The notes under the pieces are model-generated. The model did no database searches. It saw nothing but the letters and a program-made list of their open reading frames with translations, and was not told the DNA's origin. Position numbers and translations under genes: made by a program. A DNA stretch of 33,194 nucleotides. It comes from Bacteroidales bacterium (GTDB taxonomy: Bacteria; Bacteroidota; Bacteroidia; Bacteroidales; Paludibacteraceae). Where the stretch lies: contig DUQS01000040.1 in assembly GCA_012837685.1 (NCBI GenBank), positions 1 to 33,194 of the forward strand, in the 5' to 3' direction. Positions 25,169-32,822 of the stretch are shown here, one piece after another; the first letter of the stretch is position 1; each line of letters begins with the position of its first letter.

Positions 25169-25253
25169 ACCACTAAAACACTATTCGACTAACAAATTAT
25201 TAAAACAACCCTTAAATTTTTGCAAAATAGAAATGTTTCAATGTAATAATCTG

Positions 25254-25285
25254 CAAAAGTAATACAAAAAAGGGGAATTATCAAA
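25254..25285 (-). promoter_or_regulatory. Bacteroides-type promoter of the ilv operon
   Basis: On the minus strand: TTTG at 25285-25282, 20-nt spacer, TACTTTTG at 25261-25254. The predicted leader is about 80 nt. I saw no leader peptide rich in Leu/Val/Ile codons and no terminator hairpin in it, so attenuation is not supported. Confidence 0.75.
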
Positions 25286-25345
25286 ATAAGAAAAACAAAG
25301 TGTAATTTTATTATGGAAAAATTTCTTTAATTATAAATTTCACAT

Positions 25346-25353
25346 TATCTTTG
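25346..25353 (+). promoter_or_regulatory. Probable -7 element for mdh
   Basis: TATCTTTG on the plus strand with a partial -33 (TTTC at 25322-25325, 20-nt spacer). It diverges from the ilv promoter with about 40 bp between the two -33 regions. Leader length would be about 60 nt. Confidence 0.55.
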
Positions 25354-25422
25354 TAACCACAAACGAGAACTAGTGCAAACATAAATTTCAACCAATAATA
25401 ATTCTTTTAAAATCATTTTATT

Positions 25423-26364
25423 ATGTCAAAAGTAACTGTTGTAGGCGCAGGTAATGTAGGAGCTACATGCGCTAATGTATTAGCTTTCAACGAAGTAGCT
25501 GATGAAGTTGTTATGCTCGATATTAAAGAAGGCGTATCGGAAGGTAAAGCTATGGATATGATGCAAACCGCTCAATTGCTCGGTTTTGACACCAACCTTA
25601 TCGGCTGCACTAACGATTATGCAAAAACCGCCAATTCCGATGTGGTGGTTATCACTTCGGGGGTTCCTCGCAAACCGGGTATGACGCGCGAAGAACTGCT
25701 CGGCGTAAATGCCAAAATCGTTAAAAGTGTAGCGGAAAATGTTCTGAAATATTCTCCGAATGCCATTTTGGTTTGTATTTCCAATCCTATGGACACCATG
25801 ACTTATCTTACTCTCAAATCGTTGGGCTTGCCTAAAAATCGTGTTATCGGTATGGGCGGTGCGTTGGATAGCTCGCGTTTTAAATATTTTTTAAGTCAAG
25901 CGCTCGGTTGCAATGCCAACGAAGTGGAAGGTATGGTTATTGGCGGTCACGGCGATACGACCATGATTCCTTTGTCGCGCTACGCTACCTACAAAGGCAT
26001 TCCTGTTAGCACGTTGCTAAGTGCCGAAAAATTAGAAGAAGTTGCTAAATCGACCATGGTGGGCGGTGCCACGCTGACTCGTCTTCTTGGAACGTCGGCA
26101 TGGTATGCTCCCGGTGCTGCCGGTGCATTTGTGGTAGAAGCAATTTTGCACAATCAAAAGAAAATGATTCCTTGCTCCGTATTGCTTGAAGGCGAGTATG
26201 GCGAAAGCGACTTATGCATCGGTGTTCCGGTGATTTTGGGCAAAAACGGTGTCGAAAAAATTGTTGAACTTGAATTGACAGCCGAAGAAAAAGAAAAATT
26301 TGCCGCCAGCGCAAAAGCAGTTAAAGGCAATGTGGCGACATTAAAGGAATTGAACCTAATTTAA
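25423..26364 (+). CDS. mdh: Malate dehydrogenase (LDH-like type)
   Basis: NAD-dependent interconversion of malate and oxaloacetate, in anaerobic Bacteroidales used in the reductive branch to succinate. It has 313 residues. The NAD-binding glycine motif is GAGNVG (8-13), with D33 at the end of the second strand. Substrate arginines are R83 and R89 in GVPRKPGMTREEL, and R152 in DSSRFK. The catalytic pair is the Asp of LDSSRF (D149) with H176 in GGHGDTTMIP. The short active-site loop and Arg83 (where lactate dehydrogenases have Gln) mark it as malate dehydrogenase. The gene stands alone with a promoter and a strong terminator. Confidence 0.95.
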   Translation: MSKVTVVGAGNVGATCANVLAFNEVADEVVMLDIKEGVSEGKAMDMMQTAQLLGFDTNLIGCTNDYAKTANSDVVVITSGVPRKPGMTREELLGVNAKIVKSVAENVLKYSPNAILVCISNPMDTMTYLTLKSLGLPKNRVIGMGGALDSSRFKYFLSQALGCNANEVEGMVIGGHGDTTMIPLSRYATYKGIPVSTLLSAEKLEEVAKSTMVGGATLTRLLGTSAWYAPGAAGAFVVEAILHNQKKMIPCSVLLEGEYGESDLCIGVPVILGKNGVEKIVELELTAEEKEKFAASAKAVKGNVATLKELNLI

Positions 26365-26384
26365 AATTTTTAATAAATAACAAT

Positions 26385-26421
26385 GGTAGCGCAGACTAAA
26401 AAGAATGCGCTACCGTTTTTT
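26385..26421 (+). terminator. Intrinsic terminator of mdh
   Basis: A 9-bp stem GGTAGCGCA (26385-26393) and TGCGCTACC (26406-26414), followed by GTTTTTTA. A second, weaker hairpin (TTAGCA 26429-26434 with TGCTAA 26446-26451, then TTTT) comes directly after and may be a back-up. Confidence 0.85.
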
Positions 26422-26468
26422 ATGTCGGTTAGCAAGATGAGAGCGTGCTAATTTTGCAATTTTTTTAG

Positions 26469-26498
26469 TTTGAATATGGAAAAAAAGCAGTATTTTTG
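26469..26498 (+). promoter_or_regulatory. Candidate porin promoter with almost no leader
   Basis: TTTG at 26469-26472, 18-nt spacer, TATTTTTG at 26491-26498. The spacer is one base short of the usual 19. The start point would fall at about 26503-26506, on or next to the porin ATG at 26505, implying a leaderless or near-leaderless mRNA unless this match is fortuitous. Confidence 0.4.
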
Positions 26499-26504
26499 CA
26501 GTTT

Positions 26505-28433
26505 ATGAAGAAATTGGGGCTTTTTTGTGCCGGTTTATTGCTCTTTGCAACTGTTTTCGGACAGCCGCAAAAAGAATCTGCTACTCCTCAAAAAAAGGTG
26601 TTGCCCAAGTCGGAAGTGCGCAATTGGCGCATCGACGAACGTTTCGGATTTAAAGATTCGGTGGCGGTTGATACGCTGATTACCAGCTATCAGGATAATA
26701 ATCCGGTAAACAATTACAGCATCGCCAATTCGTGGAACGGCAATCTCGGCTCGCCGTTGCAATCGAAAATTTATTTTGATAGAACCAACAAAACCGATTA
26801 TCTTTTTTCGTTGCCCTACGATGCCTATGTCATTACTCCCGAAGATGTCTCTTTTTTCAGCACAAATATTCCCTATTCGCATTTGGTTTACCGTTCGGCA
26901 CTGCCGAAATACAGCGAAGAAGACTATTTTAAGGCTTTATTGACCATGAATGCCAATAAACGGCTGAATGTGGGCGGTCTGTTCAACTACATTTATGCGC
27001 GCGGGCAGTATGCCAATCAGGCTGCGGATATGAAAAATGGCGGATTTTGGATGAGTTACGAAAACAAACACTATTCGGGCAATGCCGTGATTATGTTCAA
27101 TCGTTTCAGAAATTATGAGAATGGCGGTATTTCCGATTCGACTTTTATTTTAAATCCGCAAGCGGTGGTGGGTTCTGCCACATTCGCTCCCAAAGATATT
27201 CCTACGCGGTTGAACGATGTAATTTCGGACTACAATAACGATATTTATTTTTATAATCAACGTTACCGTTTTGGCAAAGATGTTGAAATTCAGGTTAATG
27301 AAGATTCTGTGAAGAAAGAGTTTTTGCCGATTTCCAGCATTGTTCACGCCATTAAATTTGAGTATGCACGAAAACGCTACCATGAAAGAACGGTTCCGAC
27401 TGATTTTTACGATTCTACCTATCTCAACACTTCATACACCAACGATTCGTCGTGCTATTGGTCGCTGAAAAACACAGTGGGATTCACGCTTGAAGAAGAT
27501 TTTAATAAGGTGTTGCGTTTTGGTCTTGAAACGTTTGTGGAATACGATTTGCGTTATCATGCCTTAGTGTTCGATTCGCTGAAAAAAGGTTATTACGAAA
27601 ATCTTTTGAAAGTGGGGCTGCAAATAGCAAAACGAAAAGGTAAAGTGCTGACTTACGATGCCCGAGGCGAAGTTTATGTGTTGGGACCGAAAGCGGGCGA
27701 ATTTAACTTAATGGGCAATGTGTACACAATTTTTCGTGTAAAAAAAGACGAATTGCGTTTAGACGGCGGTGTGGGTTTTCACAACGAAACAGTTAGTAAT
27801 TTTGTAGAAAATTATTCGTCCAATCACTTCCGATGGGACAATCATTTTAAAAATAAATTGCGTTTCAATGCCAAAGTGCGTTTTTCCGTTCCCACGCGTG
27901 GTATTTCATTGGGCGTGCAGATGGAAAATGTTAAAAATTTGGTCTATTTTAATACAAAAGGACTTCCCGAGCAGTACAACGGTAATGTGCAGGTGCTGGC
28001 AGCCGATGTTACGGCAAACGTTGGCGTGTGGCGGTTGCATCTCGACAACCAACTTGTTTATCAATTTACCGGCAACCGCGCAATATTGCCGTTGCCCGAT
28101 TTGGCACTCTATTCTAATTTGTACTACAAGGATAAATTTTTCAAAGTGCTGACTTTTCAAGCGGGAGTGAGCGTGCGCTATCATACTGCTTATTATGGTC
28201 CTGTTTATGTGCCGGCTACCGGACAATTTCGCATACAAAACGAAACTTTGGTGGGCAATTATCCCGAGTTGAACGTTTATTTGAATTTTCACCTGAAAAG
28301 AATGCGTTTTTATGTGCAATATGCGCATTGGAACAAAGGCGTATTTGGTATAAACAACTATTTTTCAATGCCGAATTATCCGATTAACCCGGGTACATTC
28401 CAATTTGGTTTGTCATGGACTTTCTACAATTAA
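26505..28433 (+). CDS. Putative outer-membrane porin (Porin_10-like)
   Basis: A 642-residue outer-membrane protein. The N-terminus MKKLGLFCAGLLLFATVFGQPQ is a clear Sec signal peptide, so the ATG at 26505 is used and the TTG three codons upstream is not. The mature part is rich in alternating hydrophobic/polar beta strands with many Tyr, Phe, Asn and Asp residues, and ends in FQFGLSWTFYN, the aromatic-ended closing strand of barrels. The early RNWRIDERFGFKDSVAVDTL and the SLPYDAYVITPEDVSFFSTNIPYSHLVYRS block resemble the putative porin family PF14121 found across Bacteroidota. Substrate is unknown. The next gene starts 19 nt before its stop. Confidence 0.82.
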   Translation: MKKLGLFCAGLLLFATVFGQPQKESATPQKKVLPKSEVRNWRIDERFGFKDSVAVDTLITSYQDNNPVNNYSIANSWNGNLGSPLQSKIYFDRTNKTDYLFSLPYDAYVITPEDVSFFSTNIPYSHLVYRSALPKYSEEDYFKALLTMNANKRLNVGGLFNYIYARGQYANQAADMKNGGFWMSYENKHYSGNAVIMFNRFRNYENGGISDSTFILNPQAVVGSATFAPKDIPTRLNDVISDYNNDIYFYNQRYRFGKDVEIQVNEDSVKKEFLPISSIVHAIKFEYARKRYHERTVPTDFYDSTYLNTSYTNDSSCYWSLKNTVGFTLEEDFNKVLRFGLETFVEYDLRYHALVFDSLKKGYYENLLKVGLQIAKRKGKVLTYDARGEVYVLGPKAGEFNLMGNVYTIFRVKKDELRLDGGVGFHNETVSNFVENYSSNHFRWDNHFKNKLRFNAKVRFSVPTRGISLGVQMENVKNLVYFNTKGLPEQYNGNVQVLAADVTANVGVWRLHLDNQLVYQFTGNRAILPLPDLALYSNLYYKDKFFKVLTFQAGVSVRYHTAYYGPVYVPATGQFRIQNETLVGNYPELNVYLNFHLKRMRFYVQYAHWNKGVFGINNYFSMPNYPINPGTFQFGLSWTFYN

Positions 28434-29266
28434 TTAGACATACGGCAGCAAAATGGCGTTTCCTGAAAAAATGGTATTTTTGGGTATCGGTAGCGTTGCT
28501 GATTGCGGCAATTGCCTTGTTGGTGGCGTTTTTGAACCGTTATCGCGATTTTGAAGATATTGTAGATGACAAGGAGTTGAACGTGGCGACCGAATACAGC
28601 TCTATCGGCTATTTTGTGGAAGACGGCACAATGAAAGGTTTTCAATATGAATTGGTAAAACGTTTTGCTGACCAACACGGTTTAGCACTGAACATAACCG
28701 TAGAAGACGATTTAGAGCGGTGCATTGTTGGTGTGAACAAAGGCGTTTACGATTTAATTTTGCGCAATCTTCCCGTTACGGTGGAGTTGCGGCGGCGCAT
28801 CGCCTTTTCCGACCCTATTTTAACCAGCCGTTTGGTGTTGGTGCAGTTGTCCGACAATGTTTATAATGAAGGTGTTCCGTTGCGCAATAGTCTGGATTTG
28901 GACGGTATTACCGTTTATGCGGTTGAACATTCGCCTTATTTGCCGCGTTTAAACCATATCAGAGAAGAAATTGGCGTAGAGTTTCAAGTGGCTCACATTA
29001 GCGGCGCGGACACTGAATTACTCATTGCCATGGTGTCGCGCGGCGAAATTCCTTATGCCGTCAGCGACGAGTTTACCGCTCGTTTGTGTAAAGTTTATTA
29101 TCCCGAAATAGATATTGCCATGGTGTTGGGATTTCAGCAATTTCAGGCGTGGGGTATGAACAAGCGTGCTTCAGCACTTCAAACTGAGATAAACAGTTGG
29201 TTGAAAGAATTTAAACAGACGAAAGATTTCAGAGATTTGTACCGCAAATACTATAAAATTAAATAA
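28415..29266 (+). CDS. Membrane-anchored extracellular solute-binding protein, family 3
   Basis: A 283-residue protein. Residues 19-40 form an uncleaved membrane anchor (KWYFWVSVALLIAAIALLVAF). The rest is a periplasmic binding domain of the SBP_bac_3 type: LNVATEYSSIGYFVEDGTMKGFQYELVKRFADQHG, then YDLILRNLPVTVELRRRIAFSDPIL, and ELLIAMVSRGEIPYAVSDEFTA. It resembles the N-terminal half of the lytic transglycosylase MltF, but lacks the C-terminal lysozyme-like domain. No ABC transporter permease or ATPase gene adjoins it, so a sensor or peptidoglycan-related role is possible. It overlaps the porin gene by 19 nt in another frame, which suggests coupled translation. Confidence 0.8.
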   Translation: MDFLQLIRHTAAKWRFLKKWYFWVSVALLIAAIALLVAFLNRYRDFEDIVDDKELNVATEYSSIGYFVEDGTMKGFQYELVKRFADQHGLALNITVEDDLERCIVGVNKGVYDLILRNLPVTVELRRRIAFSDPILTSRLVLVQLSDNVYNEGVPLRNSLDLDGITVYAVEHSPYLPRLNHIREEIGVEFQVAHISGADTELLIAMVSRGEIPYAVSDEFTARLCKVYYPEIDIAMVLGFQQFQAWGMNKRASALQTEINSWLKEFKQTKDFRDLYRKYYKIK

Positions 29267-29291
29267 GAAAAACTATAAAATACATTTCATT

Positions 29292-30209
29292 ATGCCATTA
29301 AATTTACCTGATAAGATTCCGGCTATTGACTTGCTGAAGCAGGAAAATATTTTTGTAATGAATACCGAAAGGGCTTCTACACAAGATATTCGTCCGCTTA
29401 AAATGCTGATATTAAACCTGATGCCTATAAAAATAACAACGGAAACCGATTTAATCCGCTTGTTGTCAAACACGCCTTTGCAGATAGAGGTAGATTTTTT
29501 GAAACTGAACAGTCATACTCCTAAAAATACGCCTATCGAGCATCTGAAAGCGTTTTATCGTCCATTTTCCGAAGTTCGCGAACAGACCTACGACGGCATG
29601 ATTATTACGGGTGCGCCGGTAGAAACGATATCGTTTAAAGAGGTTACTTATTGGGAGGAAATTACGGGCGTGTTCGATTGGGCACGTACGCACGTTACGT
29701 CCACATTTTTCATTTGTTGGGCGGCGCAAGCAGGTTTATACCATTATTATAATGTTCCCAAGCACGCCTTGGATAAAAAAATGTTCGGTGTATTTTCGCA
29801 CAAAGTGTTGGAGCCGCTCAATCCAATTTTCAGAGGTTTCGACGATGAGTTTTTTGTTCCGCACAGCCGTCACACTACTATTCTCAGGAGCGATTTGGAA
29901 AAAGTTCCGGAACTGACCATTTTGTCTGAATCGCCCAATGCCGGTGTCTATTTGGTAATGGGGCGCAATGGCAGAGAGTTTTTTGTTACCGGTCATTCGG
30001 AGTATTCACCCAATACGTTGGATGAAGAGTACAAACGCGATTTGGCAAAAGGACTTGATATAGAACTTCCGTACAACTACTATAAAAACGACAACCCCGC
30101 CGAAAGACCGATAGTTCGTTGGCGAGGTCATGCTAATTTATTGTTTTCCAATTGGTTGAACTATTTTGTGTATCAGAAAACTCCGTACAATATCAGCGAA
30201 ATCCGTTAG
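29292..30209 (+). CDS. metA: Homoserine O-acyltransferase, MetA family, predicted acetyl-CoA type
   Basis: First committed step of methionine synthesis from homoserine. It has 305 residues. The catalytic triad is C142 in FFICWAAQAG, H235 in VTGHSEYS, and E237. Residue 111, in GAPVETISF, is Glu. In the MetA family Glu at 111 has been tied to acetyl-CoA use, and Gly to succinyl-CoA use, so this enzyme is predicted to be a homoserine O-acetyltransferase despite the usual O-succinyltransferase label. Only 25 nt separate it from the preceding gene, so there is no room for a SAM riboswitch directly upstream; it probably shares a transcript with the binding-protein gene. It converges with the ACT gene with a 1-nt gap. 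Confidence 0.93.
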   Translation: MPLNLPDKIPAIDLLKQENIFVMNTERASTQDIRPLKMLILNLMPIKITTETDLIRLLSNTPLQIEVDFLKLNSHTPKNTPIEHLKAFYRPFSEVREQTYDGMIITGAPVETISFKEVTYWEEITGVFDWARTHVTSTFFICWAAQAGLYHYYNVPKHALDKKMFGVFSHKVLEPLNPIFRGFDDEFFVPHSRHTTILRSDLEKVPELTILSESPNAGVYLVMGRNGREFFVTGHSEYSPNTLDEEYKRDLAKGLDIELPYNYYKNDNPAERPIVRWRGHANLLFSNWLNYFVYQKTPYNISEIR

Positions 30210-30210
30210 T

Positions 30211-30621
30211 TCATTTTGTTGAAATCAGTTGGAAATTGGCGGCTTTCAACACTTGGGCTGTCTTTTCGGCATCGGCTGTGCGTAAAATGACGGTTGCGTC
30301 TTCTTTAAACGAAAAAGCATACATATATTCCACTCCGATAGCGGCATCATTTAAAGCATTGAGTGCGTGGTAAAGACTTCCGGCTTTGTCGGGTATAATC
30401 AGACCGACCACCGGCGTGATGCTCACCGAAAAATTCTGTTTTTTCAAAGCTGCAAATGCTGCTTCGGGTTGGTCAACTATCATACGAAGCATACCGAAAT
30501 CAGACGTATCGGCAATACTGAAGGCGGACATATTAATATTGTTCTCGCCTAAAACTTTTGTTACTTCTAAAAGTCGTCCCGATTTGTTTTCTAAAAAAAC
30601 ACTTAATTGTTGTATTGTCAT
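30211..30621 (-). CDS. Tandem ACT-domain protein
   Basis: A 136-residue protein made of two ACT modules: MTIQQLSVFLENKSGRLLEVTKVLGENNINMSAFSIAD and what follows (1-66), then PVVGLIIPDKAGSLYHALNALNDAAIGVEYMYAF and what follows (70-134). ACT domains bind amino acids. The gene is 18 nt downstream of paaK on the same strand, a pairing common in anaerobes where paaK serves aryl-acid or aryl-pyruvate metabolism. A regulatory role sensing an aromatic amino acid is inferred from that pairing only. Confidence 0.87.
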   Translation of the reverse strand: MTIQQLSVFLENKSGRLLEVTKVLGENNINMSAFSIADTSDFGMLRMIVDQPEAAFAALKKQNFSVSITPVVGLIIPDKAGSLYHALNALNDAAIGVEYMYAFSFKEDATVILRTADAEKTAQVLKAANFQLISTK

Positions 30622-30639
30622 AGCTTTAGATTTTAGAGA

Positions 30640-31938
30640 TTATTTTTTTCTGTTATCGATAATGCGTTTGGCTTTATTTTCCGACCGTTCAATGGTGTTA
30701 GGCTCTACCAGTTTTATGGTAACACTGATGCCCAGAGTGTTTTCAATGTTGTGTTTGATGCGTTTGTTGAGTCCTTCAATTTTGCGTATTTCGTCGGCAA
30801 AGAAATGTTCGTCCATCTCTACGTGAACTTCCAAAATATCTAAATTGTTGATTCTTTCGACAATGAGTTGGTAGTGTGGCGAAGTTTCGTGCATGCTTAG
30901 CAACACCGATTCTATTTGTGACGGGAACACATTTACACCTCTAATAATGAGCATATCGTCGGTTCGACCTTTACATTTTTCCATACGTACCAAAGTGCGT
31001 CCGCAAGAACATGTGCCGTAGTGCAGTGTTGATAGGTCGCGTGTGCGATAGCGCAATAATGGCAAACCTTCTTTGGTGATAGTGGTAAATACAAGCTCTC
31101 CTTCTTGACCTTCGGGCAGTGGCTCTAACGTTATGGGGTCAATAATTTCGGGAATAAAATGGTCTTCGTTTACGTGCAGACCGTTTTGGCATTCGCATTC
31201 GCAAGCCACTCCGGGACCCATAATTTCGCTCAATCCGTAAATATCAAAAGCCTTGATGCCGAGTTTCTTTTCCAATTCCCGCCTCATTTCATCTGTCCAT
31301 GATTCAGCACCGAAAATTCCAACTCGTAATTTTATTTGGTCTTTGGTGATGCCCGATTTTTCGAGCGATTCGGCTAAATAGAGCGCATACGACGGTGTGC
31401 AAGCCAATACCGTAGAACCTAAATCTTGCATCGTTTGCAGTTGTCGGTGCGTGTTACCGCCCGAAATAGGAATAACCGACGCTCCTATTTTTTCAGTACC
31501 GTAGTGCAATCCCAATCCGCCGGTAAAAAGTCCGTAACCATAAGCTATTTGTACAATATCTTTGTGGACAACACCGGCTGACGACAAACAGCGCGCTACC
31601 ACTTCCGACCACATATCCAAATCTTTTCGCGTGTAGCCTACAACGGTCTGTTTGCCAGTTGTGCCGCTCGAAGCGTGCAGGCGCACAATTTCCGATTGCG
31701 GTACGGCGAACAGTCCCATAGGATAGTTGTCGCGCAAATCTTGTTTGTAGGTAAAAGGTAATTTGTGCAAGTCTTCAATGCCTTTGATGTCGTAAGGCGA
31801 CAATTCCATTTCTTGGAATTTTTTGCGGTAAAAAGGAACGTTAAAGTAGAGACGTTCTACCATTTTTCGTAAACCTTTGTTTTGCCGTTCTATAATGGCA
31901 TCGCGGCTGCTGCATTCGATGTATTCATTCCAAATCAT
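30640..31938 (-). CDS. paaK: Phenylacetate-CoA ligase
   Basis: ATP-dependent adenylate-forming enzyme making phenylacetyl-CoA (or a related aryl-CoA). It has 432 residues. The phosphate-binding loop is [17 protein letters not shown], followed by [15 protein letters not shown] and [33 protein letters not shown] carries the adenine-binding YGxxE-like motif and a cysteine cluster. [45 protein letters not shown] forms the hinge with Cys residues typical of anaerobe PaaK. The C-terminal Lys of the AMP-forming domain is expected in the terminal RSENKAKRI. Indolepyruvate oxidoreductase genes, the frequent neighbours, are not in the window. Its ATG overlaps the end of the upstream barrel-like gene by 14 nt. 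Confidence 0.93.
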   Translation of the reverse strand: MIWNEYIECSSRDAIIERQNKGLRKMVERLYFNVPFYRKKFQEMELSPYDIKGIEDLHKLPFTYKQDLRDNYPMGLFAVPQSEIVRLHASSGTTGKQTVVGYTRKDLDMWSEVVARCLSSAGVVHKDIVQIAYGYGLFTGGLGLHYGTEKIGASVIPISGGNTHRQLQTMQDLGSTVLACTPSYALYLAESLEKSGITKDQIKLRVGIFGAESWTDEMRRELEKKLGIKAFDIYGLSEIMGPGVACECECQNGLHVNEDHFIPEIIDPITLEPLPEGQEGELVFTTITKEGLPLLRYRTRDLSTLHYGTCSCGRTLVRMEKCKGRTDDMLIIRGVNVFPSQIESVLLSMHETSPHYQLIVERINNLDILEVHVEMDEHFFADEIRKIEGLNKRIKHNIENTLGISVTIKLVEPNTIERSENKAKRIIDNRKK

Positions 31939-32683
31939 AATTGTGATTTTTTTTATCTTTTTTGTTTTTAACGATGTAATAGTATTTCAAACTGAGTTCG
32001 ATGTACAATCCTTTTTGTATAATTTCGTTGTTCGATGTCAGTATGGTTTTATTCGATTTTATGTGCGGAAAATGGTGTAATTTGAAAATATAACCTGTTC
32101 CTGCCGAAAGGTATAAATTGTGCTGTTTGCGGTTGCCAAAAGCCGCTAGGCGAAAATCGGCGTCCAAACCCAATATGCCGCAATATTGTTTGTAGTAAAC
32201 GTTAGTTGAACTGTTCATCAAAAACTCCGTCAACGAAACTTCCTTGTCGTAAGGGTAGAAATATTCGTCGTAACTGGTGCGTGTAACTCCCAAAGTTGGC
32301 GTAAGCAGCACTTTATTTTGAGCCAAAGGAAAAATATAACCCATTTTGAAAAGGAAACGGCGACTTTCTACCGTATGTTTATAGTTGTACTCCATAAAAC
32401 TTTGAGTGTGTGAGGGTGTAAAGCCCCAGCTCAGCAATCCGTAAATATTGCGGTAACTGCCCGCTATACCGATAGTAAAAAAGTGGTCGAGTTTATTCAT
32501 TAAATTAACTTCATCGCTTTTTAGTTCAGAAAATTTGTCAAAGCGCGAATCGTAGTATTCGTAGCCAATATTTACCGTCATGCAACTCACTTTTGGCAAT
32601 TTTGATATTGCCGGTTGGGGTTGATGAGTTTCTTCTATTTTATTAAGGATAACGGTTAAGGCTATGTGCCGTTTTAATGGCAT
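31925..32683 (-). CDS. Outer-membrane beta-barrel-like protein, N-terminus probably defective
   Basis: A 252-residue frame. From about residue 35 on it is a series of short amphipathic strands rich in Tyr, Phe and Gly ([92 protein letters not shown]), fitting a small outer-membrane barrel. An outer-membrane protein needs a signal peptide, but the first 34 residues ([20 protein letters not shown]...) contain only a short hydrophobic run broken by Asn-Lys-Ile-Glu-Glu. The ATG lies inside an imperfect inverted repeat, and an in-frame stop sits 21 nt further upstream. An alternative start at 32581 has no signal either. Either the 5' end was lost by deletion or the protein is not exported. Family unknown. 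Confidence 0.5.
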   Translation of the reverse strand: MPLKRHIALTVILNKIEETHQPQPAISKLPKVSCMTVNIGYEYYDSRFDKFSELKSDEVNLMNKLDHFFTIGIAGSYRNIYGLLSWGFTPSHTQSFMEYNYKHTVESRRFLFKMGYIFPLAQNKVLLTPTLGVTRTSYDEYFYPYDKEVSLTEFLMNSSTNVYYKQYCGILGLDADFRLAAFGNRKQHNLYLSAGTGYIFKLHHFPHIKSNKTILTSNNEIIQKGLYIELSLKYYYIVKNKKDKKNHNYDLE

Positions 32684-32689
32684 ATAGCC
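32660..32689. repeat. Imperfect inverted repeat across the barrel gene start
   Basis: GGCTATGTGCC (32660-32670) and GGCATATAGCC (32679-32689) pair at 10 of 11 positions with an 8-nt loop. The ATG of the barrel-like frame (32683) is inside the arm. There is no U-run, so it is not an obvious terminator; it could be a cis-regulatory hairpin or a recombination scar. Confidence 0.5.
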
Positions 32690-32740
32690 TGTGTTATGGT
32701 CAGTTCAAAATATTAATTCCTATAAATTTAATTTTTTCTA

Positions 32741-32787
32741 TTTCGATTTTCTCCAAGAGGGGCAGGGGTGAATTGAAAAAATCGAAA
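32741..32787. terminator. Perfect 10-bp inverted repeat with G-rich loop, probable terminator
   Basis: TTTCGATTTT (32741-32750) and AAAATCGAAA (32778-32787) are exact reverse complements around a 27-nt loop containing GAGGGGCAGGGG. It lies 36 bp beyond the stop of the restriction-like gene. The arms are AT-rich and the loop long, so termination strength is uncertain; the G-rich loop resembles short intergenic repeats I have seen in Bacteroidota. Confidence 0.45.
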
Positions 32788-32822
32788 CACCTTATTTGTT
32801 TGAGTTTTTGTATATTTCATAA

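Noticed and set aside
25169-25253. Attenuator or leader peptide ahead of the ilv operon
   Set aside because: No short open frame rich in branched-chain codons and no terminator hairpin in the leader.
29267-29291. SAM riboswitch upstream of metA
   Set aside because: Only 25 nt separate metA from the preceding gene, too short for the element.
30386-30826. A 146-residue plus-strand frame over the ACT/paaK junction
   Set aside because: It runs antisense to two genes with strong domain evidence and has no independent support.
32660-32689. Terminal inverted repeat of an insertion sequence
   Set aside because: The arms are only 8 nt apart and no transposase or target duplication is visible, so a local hairpin is the simpler reading.
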